64,000 nucleotides of DNA from assembly GCF_041504345.1 (NCBI RefSeq), contig NZ_CP167895.1, positions 868,001 through 932,000 of the forward strand, written 5' to 3'. Shown one piece after another: positions 1 to 7,356 of this stretch (its first letter is position 1; each line of letters starts with the position of its first letter). The notes beneath the pieces are model-generated. The model was not told where the DNA came from, did no database searches, and saw nothing but the letters and a program-made list of their open reading frames with translations. The position numbers were made by a program, and so were the translations under genes. The DNA comes from Vibrio sp. BS-M-Sm-2. Lineage in GTDB: Bacteria > Pseudomonadota > Gammaproteobacteria > Enterobacterales > Vibrionaceae.

Positions 1-1
1 C

Positions 2-1726
2 TTATTGATTAGCGCCATACCGAGCTTTTTTGGCGAAAAGCCTGCATTGGTTCTTAATCACGCTGATAGCTCATTACCCATTGAGCCTTTGCTAAGCACA
101 TTAGTTAAAAATCAGATAACTCCGTTAGGTGTTGAGAACCAACAAGACGAAACTACATTAATCTTTGAAAGTAAAAAAGAACAGCGAGAAGCACAACAGG
201 TATTGTCATTGGCGTTTCCGTTAGCTCATTCTCATTTTTCATTCGTCAGTGCAGCACCTCAGCTATTTAGCCAAGTAGGGCTAACACCCATTAACCTTGG
301 ATTAGATCTTCGTGGTGGCGTGCAGTTCATGCTGCAAGTTGAAATAGATGATAGCGTGAGAAGTTTGGTAGAAGCGACATCGACTAATGCTCGCCACGTG
401 GCTCATGCAGAAGGGGTTCGCAGTCGAATTGCTGACATAGATAACAATGGATTCTCGATCATTATTACTAATTTAAGTAGTCGTGATTCAAACAGTATTC
501 AAAGCGTAACCGACCACATGCGTTCACAGTTTTCTGAATGGAAAATCAGTGTAAACGGCAACGTATTACGTTTTACGCTTGATGAAAGCATTAAAGAAGA
601 GCAGGCAAGCCTCGCTATGCAGCAAACCCTAAATATTATGCGCCAGCGTATTGAAAGTTTAGGTATCACTGAGGCCGTCACCCAGCGTCAGGGGGCTGAC
701 CGTATATTGATAGAGCTTCCGGGCGTTCAAGATCCTCAAGTTGCGAAGCGTGTTATTGGTGCGACGGCGACGATCTCTTTTCATACGGTTGTTGATTCAA
801 GCCAAGCTGCACAGACTCATACTACGCGTGATGGGGAATCTGTACGCTTGTCTAGGCAACCGGTGTTAACGGGAGAGTACATTATTGGTGCATCCGCATC
901 GGTTGGTGAGTTTGGACAACCTGAAGTGAACCTAGTGTTGAGCAGTGCGGGAGGCAGCAAAATGTCTGACTTCTCACGTAGTAACATCGGTAAGCCTATG
1001 GCGACCTTATACAGCGAATATCATCAAGATCATAACAACCAACTTGTTCAACGCCATGAAGTGATCAACATTGCTACGATCCAAAGCCAATTAGGAAGTC
1101 GTTTTAGAATAACGGGTATCGGGCAAATTTCCGATGCACAAGACCTTGCGCTAATTCTACGCTCTGGGTCATTGACCGTACCTGTGACCATTATTGATGA
1201 GCAAGTGATTGGTCCAAGCCTAGGTGAAGAAAATATCCAAAAGGGTTTGCTCGCGGTGATGGTAGGTTTAGCTCTGACATTTGTGTCGATGCTGGTTTTG
1301 TACCGAAAGTTCGGTGTTATAGCTTGTGCCGCGCTTATCACCAACATTGTCATGATTGTGGGTTTCTTATCATTGATACCGGGAGCAACGCTTACTTTGC
1401 CGGGTATTGCGGGCCTTGTACTCACCATGGGCATGGCGGTTGATACTAACGTTCTAGTGTTTGAACGAATCAAAGAAGAAATGCGTTCAGGAAGATCGCT
1501 AGCGAGTGCGATACCGAGAGGTTATAAAGAGGCCAGAAGTACGATTATTGACGCAAACCTTACGTCGTTGATCACTGCGATTATTCTGTTTGCGATTGGT
1601 TATGGTGCCGTGAAGGGCTTTGCAATAACGCTAGGGATTGGACTTTTAACCAGTATGTTTACGGGATTACTCTATAGCCAAATGTGGATGACAAAACTTT
1701 GGGGGCATGACAATGACAAAGCTTAA
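2..1726 (+). CDS. secD: Protein-export membrane protein SecD, second copy (5' end outside window)
   Basis: SecD acts with SecF in the inner membrane, using ion-motive force to pull exported proteins through SecYEG on the periplasmic side. The visible 573 residues begin inside the first membrane segment (a match to the family's ALPNLYGEDPA region), so the start codon lies upstream of base 1; the TTG near base 5 is not a credible start. The family motif LGLDLRGG lies near nt 296-319, the P1 domain follows, and the C-terminal membrane block carries GMAVDTNVLVFERIKEE. The product is shorter than a housekeeping SecD of about 615 aa. Vibrios commonly carry two secDF pairs; in V. alginolyticus the second is controlled by the arrest peptide VemP. 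Identity of the family is sure, the paralogue assignment (secD2) is inferred. Confidence 0.93.
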   Translation, partial: LLISAIPSFFGEKPALVLNHADSSLPIEPLLSTLVKNQITPLGVENQQDETTLIFESKKEQREAQQVLSLAFPLAHSHFSFVSAAPQLFSQVGLTPINLGLDLRGGVQFMLQVEIDDSVRSLVEATSTNARHVAHAEGVRSRIADIDNNGFSIIITNLSSRDSNSIQSVTDHMRSQFSEWKISVNGNVLRFTLDESIKEEQASLAMQQTLNIMRQRIESLGITEAVTQRQGADRILIELPGVQDPQVAKRVIGATATISFHTVVDSSQAAQTHTTRDGESVRLSRQPVLTGEYIIGASASVGEFGQPEVNLVLSSAGGSKMSDFSRSNIGKPMATLYSEYHQDHNNQLVQRHEVINIATIQSQLGSRFRITGIGQISDAQDLALILRSGSLTVPVTIIDEQVIGPSLGEENIQKGLLAVMVGLALTFVSMLVLYRKFGVIACAALITNIVMIVGFLSLIPGATLTLPGIAGLVLTMGMAVDTNVLVFERIKEEMRSGRSLASAIPRGYKEARSTIIDANLTSLITAIILFAIGYGAVKGFAITLGIGLLTSMFTGLLYSQMWMTKLWGHDNDKA

Positions 1727-2654
1727 CCAACGAGTCGCTGATATCCAGTGGTCAAAAGTAAGGTGGAACGGTTTATTGGTTTCACTTGGGTTGATGTTTA
1801 TATCAATTGTCCTGATATCGACCAAAGGGTTTACACTTGGGCTTGAGTTTACCGGTGGTATCTCTCATGTCGTCAATGCTGATGTCCCGGTGAGCTTGGA
1901 AGCGATGCAATCAGCTTTGAATACGGTATTTGATGAATTACCCAATCTAGTGCCCGATGTTACCTACCAAACTTGGCAGTTACAGTTTCCTATTGGCGGA
2001 ACGGGTGAATTGGAGTTGTTGCAGTGGTTAAGAGCTGTAGAGTTGGAGCTAGGCCATCCGCTTAATCTAGTGTCGAGCTCAGTTGTTGGCGCGCAGGTGG
2101 GTGAGCAATTATTTGAGCAAGGTGGTTTAGCCCTGATTGTTGCGTCTATCGCCATTATGTTTTACTTAACTGTGCGTTTTGAATGGCGATTAGCTCTGGG
2201 CGCGATTGTTGCTCTACTGCATGATGTGCTGGTGGTTTTAGCATTGTTTGTGGTGTTTTCGATTGAATTTAATCTCACCGCTCTTGCTGCATTGCTTGCT
2301 GTTGTGGGTTACTCGCTCAATGACTCTATTGTTATCGGAGACCGAATTCGTGAGTACCTGACCCGTAGACCGAATCAGAGTACCAGTGAATCTACGGATC
2401 AAGCGATACGATCGTCATTGTTTAGGACTCTAGTAACGTCTGGAACCACGTTATTGACGGTAAGCAGTATTGGCCTTATCGCAGGCGGTACATTAAGTGG
2501 GTTTGCGTTTGCATTGTTCGCTGGGATTATTGTGGGCACTTGGTCTTCATTAGTGATCGGTACAGCAATACCGGAAAGGATCGGTTTGTCTTCTGAGCAT
2601 TATAAGCCCAAAGCTCCTTTGTTAGATGAAGGCGGTAATCCTATTCATAGTTAA
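1707..2654 (+). CDS. secF: Protein-export membrane protein SecF, second copy
   Basis: Partner of SecD in the export-assisting complex. The 315-residue product has one N-terminal membrane segment, the periplasmic motif GLEFTGGISH, and a five-helix block containing SLNDSIVIGDRIRE, the SecF counterpart of SecD's conserved fourth-helix motif. It overlaps the end of secD by 20 bases, which implies translational coupling; a second ATG lies two codons downstream. The gene is directly followed by heptamer repeats and a rho-independent terminator, so secD-secF end a transcript here. Confidence 0.93.
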   Translation: MTMTKLNQRVADIQWSKVRWNGLLVSLGLMFISIVLISTKGFTLGLEFTGGISHVVNADVPVSLEAMQSALNTVFDELPNLVPDVTYQTWQLQFPIGGTGELELLQWLRAVELELGHPLNLVSSSVVGAQVGEQLFEQGGLALIVASIAIMFYLTVRFEWRLALGAIVALLHDVLVVLALFVVFSIEFNLTALAALLAVVGYSLNDSIVIGDRIREYLTRRPNQSTSESTDQAIRSSLFRTLVTSGTTLLTVSSIGLIAGGTLSGFAFALFAGIIVGTWSSLVIGTAIPERIGLSSEHYKPKAPLLDEGGNPIHS

Positions 2655-2668
2655 TATCTCATCGTTTA

Positions 2669-2696
2669 TAGCTAATAGCTAATAGCTAATAGCTAA
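2669..2696. repeat. Heptanucleotide tandem repeat (TAGCTAA x4)
   Basis: Four uninterrupted copies of TAGCTAA sit between the secF stop and its terminator. Such heptamer arrays can change copy number by strand slippage; here the array is non-coding. Confidence 0.9.
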
Positions 2697-2708
2697 TTGA
2701 AAACTTAT

Positions 2709-2732
2709 GGCTCCTATATTGGAGCCTTTTTT
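2709..2732 (+). terminator. Rho-independent terminator of secDF
   Basis: Perfect 6-bp stem GGCTCC/GGAGCC with a 6-base loop, followed directly by a run of T. It lies 55 bases after the secF stop on the coding strand. Confidence 0.85.
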
Positions 2733-2778
2733 GTGCCAAAGGAATTATTCATCATCGTTCGTCTAATGTACCAAATAT

Positions 2779-2809
2779 GATCTTAGATCTTAGATCTTAG
2801 ATCTTAGAT
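2779..2809. repeat. Heptanucleotide tandem repeat (GATCTTA x4)
   Basis: Four full copies plus a partial copy of GATCTTA, in the same 333-base intergenic stretch as the TAGCTAA array. The rest of this stretch holds the secDF terminator, one GAATT box and the promoter region of the next gene. Confidence 0.9.
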
Positions 2810-2912
2810 TTTCTATTGGTGACCATTTGGGATGTTATTGAAAATTTAAAATAGTAGTGTGCTCATTTTATCGAATGTATGTTTATTAATAATTTACAGT
2901 GAGCTCTATTTT

Positions 2913-2927
2913 GAATTTCTGTAATTC
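2913..2927 (+). promoter_or_regulatory. GAATT box 1 (candidate operator)
   Basis: GAATTTCTGTAATTC followed by GTCGT. It is one of five near-identical palindromes in the first 15.2 kb. It reads towards the outer-membrane protein gene and starts 75 bases before its ATG. The protein that binds is unknown. Confidence 0.55.
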
Positions 2928-2987
2928 GTCGTAAACAATAGCTGGTTAGGTACAATTTACTCGACATTAAATATTAAGGAACAAATT

Positions 2988-3671
2988 ATGAAAAAAATTG
3001 TATTAACTATCTCTGCTATTTTACCTTTAACTTTTTCAGCTGTTGCGAATGCAAACCAGAATATCGACTTTTCAAACCCAGTGTCGACTTACTCTTATGC
3101 GAACCTAGGTTATGATAGTGATGGTTTTACAGCGGGCATTGCTGCAAGCCAGGATCTAAACAATGGTTCAACCATGTTTGAATACATTGGTTCTAATGAT
3201 TTCTACCAACATAATTTTATTGCGACATTAGCGAATAGTGATAGCGATGCCGCTCTTCAGTTGGATTACCTATGGGATACCGATTACAAGGATACAAGCA
3301 AAAACTCACATACGGTGTTTTTTAATGCCATAAAAACAACCTCTATTGACTCTAACTTCAGCCTTTCTCCATCAATGGGGCTAGGCTTTAATACCAATGA
3401 TTTGTCGACAAACACAAGTTATTTAGCTAATGCAGCACTGACCATGACCTACGCATTCACTAGTGTCGTTTGGCTTGATGTCACACCAGAATACACTTAT
3501 AGCTTTAATGATCAAAAACAGAAAGTCGGCGGTAAAGAGAGTTACCGTGATTTATCTATTGAAACCAATTTAGGTTTCAAATTAGCGCCAAATCAGTTTG
3601 TTGAAGCGACATATCGTTACGATGAAAACAATGATCACCATACTGGTATCAGTTACAACATGAGCTTTTAA
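2988..3671 (+). CDS. Small outer-membrane beta-barrel-like protein
   Basis: A 227-residue protein with a clear Sec signal peptide (MKKIVLTISAILPL... with cleavage near ANA-NQ) and alternating aromatic/polar strands typical of a small barrel. It ends in ...ISYNMSF, and a C-terminal Phe is the usual BAM recognition feature of outer-membrane proteins. The start is supported by AAGGAA upstream. It is a single-gene unit: the secDF terminator lies before it and no gene follows closely on the same strand. Substrate or function cannot be told. A GAATT box 75 bases upstream suggests shared control with nearby envelope genes. Confidence 0.7.
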   Translation: MKKIVLTISAILPLTFSAVANANQNIDFSNPVSTYSYANLGYDSDGFTAGIAASQDLNNGSTMFEYIGSNDFYQHNFIATLANSDSDAALQLDYLWDTDYKDTSKNSHTVFFNAIKTTSIDSNFSLSPSMGLGFNTNDLSTNTSYLANAALTMTYAFTSVVWLDVTPEYTYSFNDQKQKVGGKESYRDLSIETNLGFKLAPNQFVEATYRYDENNDHHTGISYNMSF

Positions 3672-3845
3672 TCCACAATATTACCCTTTGTTAAGTGACT
3701 GTATTTACCTTAAATTTGAAGTGTACAGTTACTTAATGAATAATATGTTATAGCTAATAACCAGTAACTAAAAAATGATAGTTCAATTGATTACTAGCTA
3801 AGCGTAACGTTTAATTAAAATGTTAAATAATAGGTATGACCATAT

Positions 3846-3974
3846 ATGGAAAATATAACTGCTCAACCATTAATTCTTTATGGGAAAGTTCCCTTTAAAT
3901 ACATCTATTTTGGTTTTTCTTCTTATGTAATTGTTATGTGTGGTTTTTTGTCTTTGATAGGAGGGATGGGTTAA
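3846..3974 (+). CDS. Possible 42-aa single-helix membrane protein
   Basis: A short open frame beginning MENITAQPLILYGKV, with a hydrophobic stretch that could span the membrane (YIYFGFSSYVIVMCGF) and ending GGMG. The ribosome-binding site is weak. It lies in an AT-rich 676-base gap between the barrel protein and the mscS-like gene. Coding status is doubtful. Confidence 0.22.
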   Translation: MENITAQPLILYGKVPFKYIYFGFSSYVIVMCGFLSLIGGMG

Positions 3975-4068
3975 AGGAAATGATCTTTATAGAGAAAATT
4001 AATCGCAAAGGGAAGTGTAATCGCATAGTGATGTAATTTGCTATGCGATAGCTAAAGATAAAATATAT

Positions 4069-4149
4069 TTATGATGATATTCGTAACGTTAGAAATGACA
4101 TGAAAATTAAGTAACCAAGAATAACGGTAATAAGTGGGAAGTATTTCAT
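4069..4149 (-). CDS. Candidate 26-aa membrane peptide
   Basis: Reading leftward from 4149 the frame encodes MKYFPLITVILGYLIFMSFL followed by TLRISS, a hydrophobic helix with a short charged tail, as in known bacterial single-helix regulatory peptides. Its ATG has a good Shine-Dalgarno (GGAGA, 6 bases upstream). A GAATT box lies upstream in the matching orientation, starting 74 bases from the ATG, the same geometry as box 1 and box 3 to their genes. It is divergent from the mscS-like gene. I do not recognise the family. The signal and box geometry are seen; that it is expressed is inferred. Confidence 0.45.
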   Translation of the reverse strand: MKYFPLITVILGYLIFMSFLTLRISS

Positions 4150-4208
4150 GGTTTATCTCCATCGATTATTGATGATTATTTATCGCATAACTACTTCACA
4201 AATCCCAT

Positions 4209-4223
4209 GAATTAGAGAAATTC
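4209..4223 (-). promoter_or_regulatory. GAATT box 2 (candidate operator)
   Basis: Read on the minus strand it is GAATTTCTCTAATTC followed by AT. It sits between the 26-aa candidate gene (minus) and the mscS-like gene (plus) and reads towards the small gene; it could serve both. Confidence 0.55.
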
Positions 4224-4347
4224 ATTATTGCTCGAACTGATAGTGAACCATTCTTGAGTTATTCCACTTTTTATTCTTACTAATCATATTGATGGTAAGA
4301 ATCGTATGCTCTCTGAGAGGGTATCTCTACTAAATCAAAGGTCAATT

Positions 4348-6147
4348 ATGGTCGCTCGACTTTTAACACTTTTCTTTTCAATCCAAATTGTTTGGTTTAG
4401 TTCATTCGCTCACGGGCAAGACAAGCCCGGTTTTGTGGATACCTCAACGCCCAATAGCACTCTGTCTGGTTTTATTAAGTATTCTGAGCACGTGATCCAT
4501 TATTGGCAGCTTGAGCAGCTCGATTTACCTGAAGCCCAACATGCTTATGCCCAAGTAACGCGTACCATGGATCTGTCAAACCTTCCCAATCGCAGTCGAA
4601 CCGTGGTTGTGATGGAAAGAATCATTTTGCTGCACGAAATTCTAAATAGGTTAGGCCAAGACGTTCAATTACATCCTTCAGAAATGGCATCACTAGCGGG
4701 TGACACTGGTCACCAATGGCGTCTCGCTAATACAGACATTTTGATTGCTAGGCAGACGAATGGTGAGAAGGTTGGCCAATATCTATTTACGACCACTTCC
4801 ATTAATAGCTTATCGAAATGGTATCGCCTGATCTCAGCGTCTACGAAGAAAAGTGAACATGACGTTGATTTGTACCATGAGTTTTTAATTCTCCCAGGCC
4901 CGCTATTTTCAATATCATTGATCAAATCTTTACCAGAAAGCTTTAATACCTTATACGCATCGATTCCTCTTTGGCAGTGGTTCGCTTTAGTGGGCGTCTT
5001 TTTGTTATGTCGATTTATGATTAAGTTAAGCTTCTCGCTTGGCGAACGTTGGAACTTACATTGGTATCGAAATGGACTGAAATGGCAAGTTGGCCGCCAG
5101 TTATCTTTGGTTGGGGTCGTCTTTATCCTGTTTATTACCCGAAAAGTGATTGATGACGGAATATGGATCACTGGAGGTATCTACCAGTTTTTGTCTACCT
5201 CTTTTTTGATTGGCCAGTTTTTCTTCGTTGCGTGGTTGATCATGACCATCTTCAATTACTTTGCTGAGCTGTATGTATTTAATAAACACGAAGGTAAGTA
5301 TGTTGACTCCTCTTTAATTACGGTACTCGCGCGTATTTTTGGTGGCCTCACGATTGCCATCTTGGGCATTTATGTGGTCGATTTTATGGGCTTCTCTATC
5401 TCCCCGATCGTGACGGGTTTAGGGGTTGGTGGTTTGGCGGTAGCACTCGCCATTCGTCCTGTACTGGAAAACGTGATTAATGGACTGACTTTGTATGCTG
5501 ATGGTGGAATTAAAATTGGCGAGCTTTGTCGTTATGGCGACAATCTAGGGACGATTGAGAGCATAGGGTTACGGTCTACGAGAATTAGAACGCTAGAACG
5601 TTCATTAATTACTATTCCTAATTCCGAGTTTGCCAACATGGAAATTGATAATCTAGAGCGTCGTGATAAGCGTAGAATGAGCCACCGCTTGAGGTTGCGG
5701 TCAGAGCTAACTCAAGACCAACTCAAACTTCTGGTTGTTGGTATTAGGCGGCTGTTATTACAACATCCTAGACTCGATGAAGAGCCAGTTAGAGCAAGGT
5801 TTGTGGGTGTTGGTGAGTTTGCGATACACATCGATATACTCGCTTATATTATATGCAAAGATCATGAAGAGTTTCTTGCTGTGCAAGAAGATGTGATGTT
5901 TTCGGTGATGCAGCAAGTTGAAGCGGTAGGTGCCCAGTTGGCATTCTCTAATCAATACCAACTGACGCAGGCACTTAACCCTATTGATGATGAACTCAAA
6001 GAGAAAGCGACCGAAACGGTAAATCAGTGGCTAGATAATAATAACTACCCATTCCCAGACTTTAGCTATGAATTTAAAGATGGAATCAAAGACAGCATTA
6101 TGTACCCAGCCAAAAGTTCAGCGGTTCGCGCAAATGGAAATGGTTAA
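4348..6147 (+). CDS. MscS-family mechanosensitive ion channel
   Basis: Inner-membrane channel family that releases solutes on osmotic downshock. I start it at the ATG preceded by AAAGG, which opens a signal peptide (MVARLLTLFFSIQIVWFSSF, then AHGQ); an in-frame ATG 42 bases upstream lacks this. About 599 aa: a periplasmic N-terminal domain, several membrane helices (about 190-390), the pore helix GLGVGGLAVALAIRPVLENVINGL, then the MscS beta domain (IGELCRYGDNLGTIESIGLRSTRIRT) and the alpha-beta C-terminal domain. It is much larger than MscS (286 aa) and closer in layout to YnaI/YbdG-like relatives with extra N-terminal parts. It is followed by the RND operon on the same strand, 117 bases on. 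An 8-bp inverted repeat (4273-4280/4295-4302) lies in its leader. Confidence 0.85.
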   Translation: MVARLLTLFFSIQIVWFSSFAHGQDKPGFVDTSTPNSTLSGFIKYSEHVIHYWQLEQLDLPEAQHAYAQVTRTMDLSNLPNRSRTVVVMERIILLHEILNRLGQDVQLHPSEMASLAGDTGHQWRLANTDILIARQTNGEKVGQYLFTTTSINSLSKWYRLISASTKKSEHDVDLYHEFLILPGPLFSISLIKSLPESFNTLYASIPLWQWFALVGVFLLCRFMIKLSFSLGERWNLHWYRNGLKWQVGRQLSLVGVVFILFITRKVIDDGIWITGGIYQFLSTSFLIGQFFFVAWLIMTIFNYFAELYVFNKHEGKYVDSSLITVLARIFGGLTIAILGIYVVDFMGFSISPIVTGLGVGGLAVALAIRPVLENVINGLTLYADGGIKIGELCRYGDNLGTIESIGLRSTRIRTLERSLITIPNSEFANMEIDNLERRDKRRMSHRLRLRSELTQDQLKLLVVGIRRLLLQHPRLDEEPVRARFVGVGEFAIHIDILAYIICKDHEEFLAVQEDVMFSVMQQVEAVGAQLAFSNQYQLTQALNPIDDELKEKATETVNQWLDNNNYPFPDFSYEFKDGIKDSIMYPAKSSAVRANGNG

Positions 6148-6185
6148 AATTAAAAGTTTTACCTTAAGGTGATTTCCGCTAATTT

Positions 6186-6200
6186 GAATTTCTCTAATTC
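6186..6200 (+). promoter_or_regulatory. GAATT box 3 (candidate operator)
   Basis: Exact GAATTTCTCTAATTC followed by ATCGT, reading towards the RND efflux operon and starting 79 bases before the adaptor's ATG. Confidence 0.55.
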
Positions 6201-6221
6201 ATCGTGTTTGCCTTCAGTTTA

Positions 6222-6258
6222 CTCCAAAGTAGCGTCAAATATTTAAGCTACTTTGGAG
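6222..6258 (+). promoter_or_regulatory. 12-bp perfect hairpin covering the efflux adaptor ribosome-binding site
   Basis: CTCCAAAGTAGC and GCTACTTTGGAG are exact reverse complements separated by 13 bases. The right arm contains GGAG, the Shine-Dalgarno of the adaptor gene that starts at 6265. In RNA the stem would hide the ribosome-binding site; in DNA it could equally be an operator. Confidence 0.6.
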
Positions 6259-6264
6259 ATATCC

Positions 6265-7356
6265 ATGCCTCGTATTCGTCCTTCACGCATACTTCTTTCT
6301 TTTTCTGTTTTACTTATGTCGACGGGGTGTTCGACCGAAGACTCACCACTGATAGGTGACACTCCTCGCCCTGTTCGTTTGACTGAAGTTCAAACCGTGG
6401 GTCATCAAGATATACGCCGTTTCCCTGCCCAAGTTTCTGCGTCTAAGGAAGTTGAACTTGCCTTCAGGGTGGGTGGTGAAGTGGTGGAATTTAACTTAAA
6501 GCCATCGCAAAGAGTGACAAAAGGCGAAGTCATTGCTCGGCTTGATCAGCGAGATTTTAAAACTGAAGTCGCATTGAAAAAATCGGAGTTTGATTTAGTC
6601 AAAAGGGAATTAGATCGAGCGACCCAAATGATGAAAAAGAACCTATTGGCTCAAGCGGAGTTTGATGGCATTCAAGCTCGTCTTCAAGTTGCACAGGGAG
6701 CTTTACAGCTTGCACAAGACAGGTTGAAAGATACCGTCATTACTGCGCCTTACAGTGGTCGAATTGCAACAACTCACATTGAAAACCATCAACAAGTGCA
6801 AGCTCACCAAGGTATCGTCCTTTTACAAGATCATGAAATGATAGATGTCACGATCCAGTTACCTGAGAGCGTACTTAGCCAGATGGATGCTAAGAGAATT
6901 GACCCATCTTATCAGCCCTTAGCGACCTTTAATGGGTCGTCGGTTTCCTACCCTGTGACTTATAAACAGCATAAAACGCAAGCAACAGCAGGAACACAAA
7001 GCTATGAAGTGACCTTTACTCTGGTCGCGCCAAAAGATAACCATACGGTGTATCCAGGTATGGGAGCAACGCTACACCTTGATATCGATAAAATCATTGC
7101 CGATAAGCAAAGTGCTCAACGTTTTGTCGTTCCTGCTAGCGCCATTTTAGACAATGATCTGATTGGTCAACCTCAAGTCTGGGTATTTCAAAACGGGCTA
7201 GTTTCTTCGTTAGATATCACCATTCAAGGAGTGTCGGCGCGTGGTGCGATTGTTTCTGGAGATCTCTCTCAGAATAGCTATGTGGTGAGTGCTGGTGTCA
7301 GTCAATTGTCAGAGGGGATGAGAGTTACACCCATCGTTCGTGAGCGAGGTTTATAA
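6265..7356 (+). CDS. RND efflux periplasmic adaptor (membrane fusion) lipoprotein
   Basis: Links an inner-membrane RND pump to an outer-membrane channel. I start it at the ATG 6 bases after GGAG; a TTG-initiated form 12 bases longer is unlikely. The N-terminus is a lipoprotein signal with lipobox STGC (MPRIRPSRILLSFSVLLM...), then a HlyD-type barrel-sandwich hybrid (FRVGGEVVEFNLKPSQRVTKG and the paired half IENHQQVQAHQGIVL), a helical hairpin between them, and a beta-barrel plus membrane-proximal domain. It is 363 aa, normal for the family. It overlaps the pump gene (TAATG), so the two are translationally coupled. No outer-membrane channel gene is adjacent; a TolC encoded elsewhere is implied. 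Confidence 0.9.
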   Translation: MPRIRPSRILLSFSVLLMSTGCSTEDSPLIGDTPRPVRLTEVQTVGHQDIRRFPAQVSASKEVELAFRVGGEVVEFNLKPSQRVTKGEVIARLDQRDFKTEVALKKSEFDLVKRELDRATQMMKKNLLAQAEFDGIQARLQVAQGALQLAQDRLKDTVITAPYSGRIATTHIENHQQVQAHQGIVLLQDHEMIDVTIQLPESVLSQMDAKRIDPSYQPLATFNGSSVSYPVTYKQHKTQATAGTQSYEVTFTLVAPKDNHTVYPGMGATLHLDIDKIIADKQSAQRFVVPASAILDNDLIGQPQVWVFQNGLVSSLDITIQGVSARGAIVSGDLSQNSYVVSAGVSQLSEGMRVTPIVRERGL

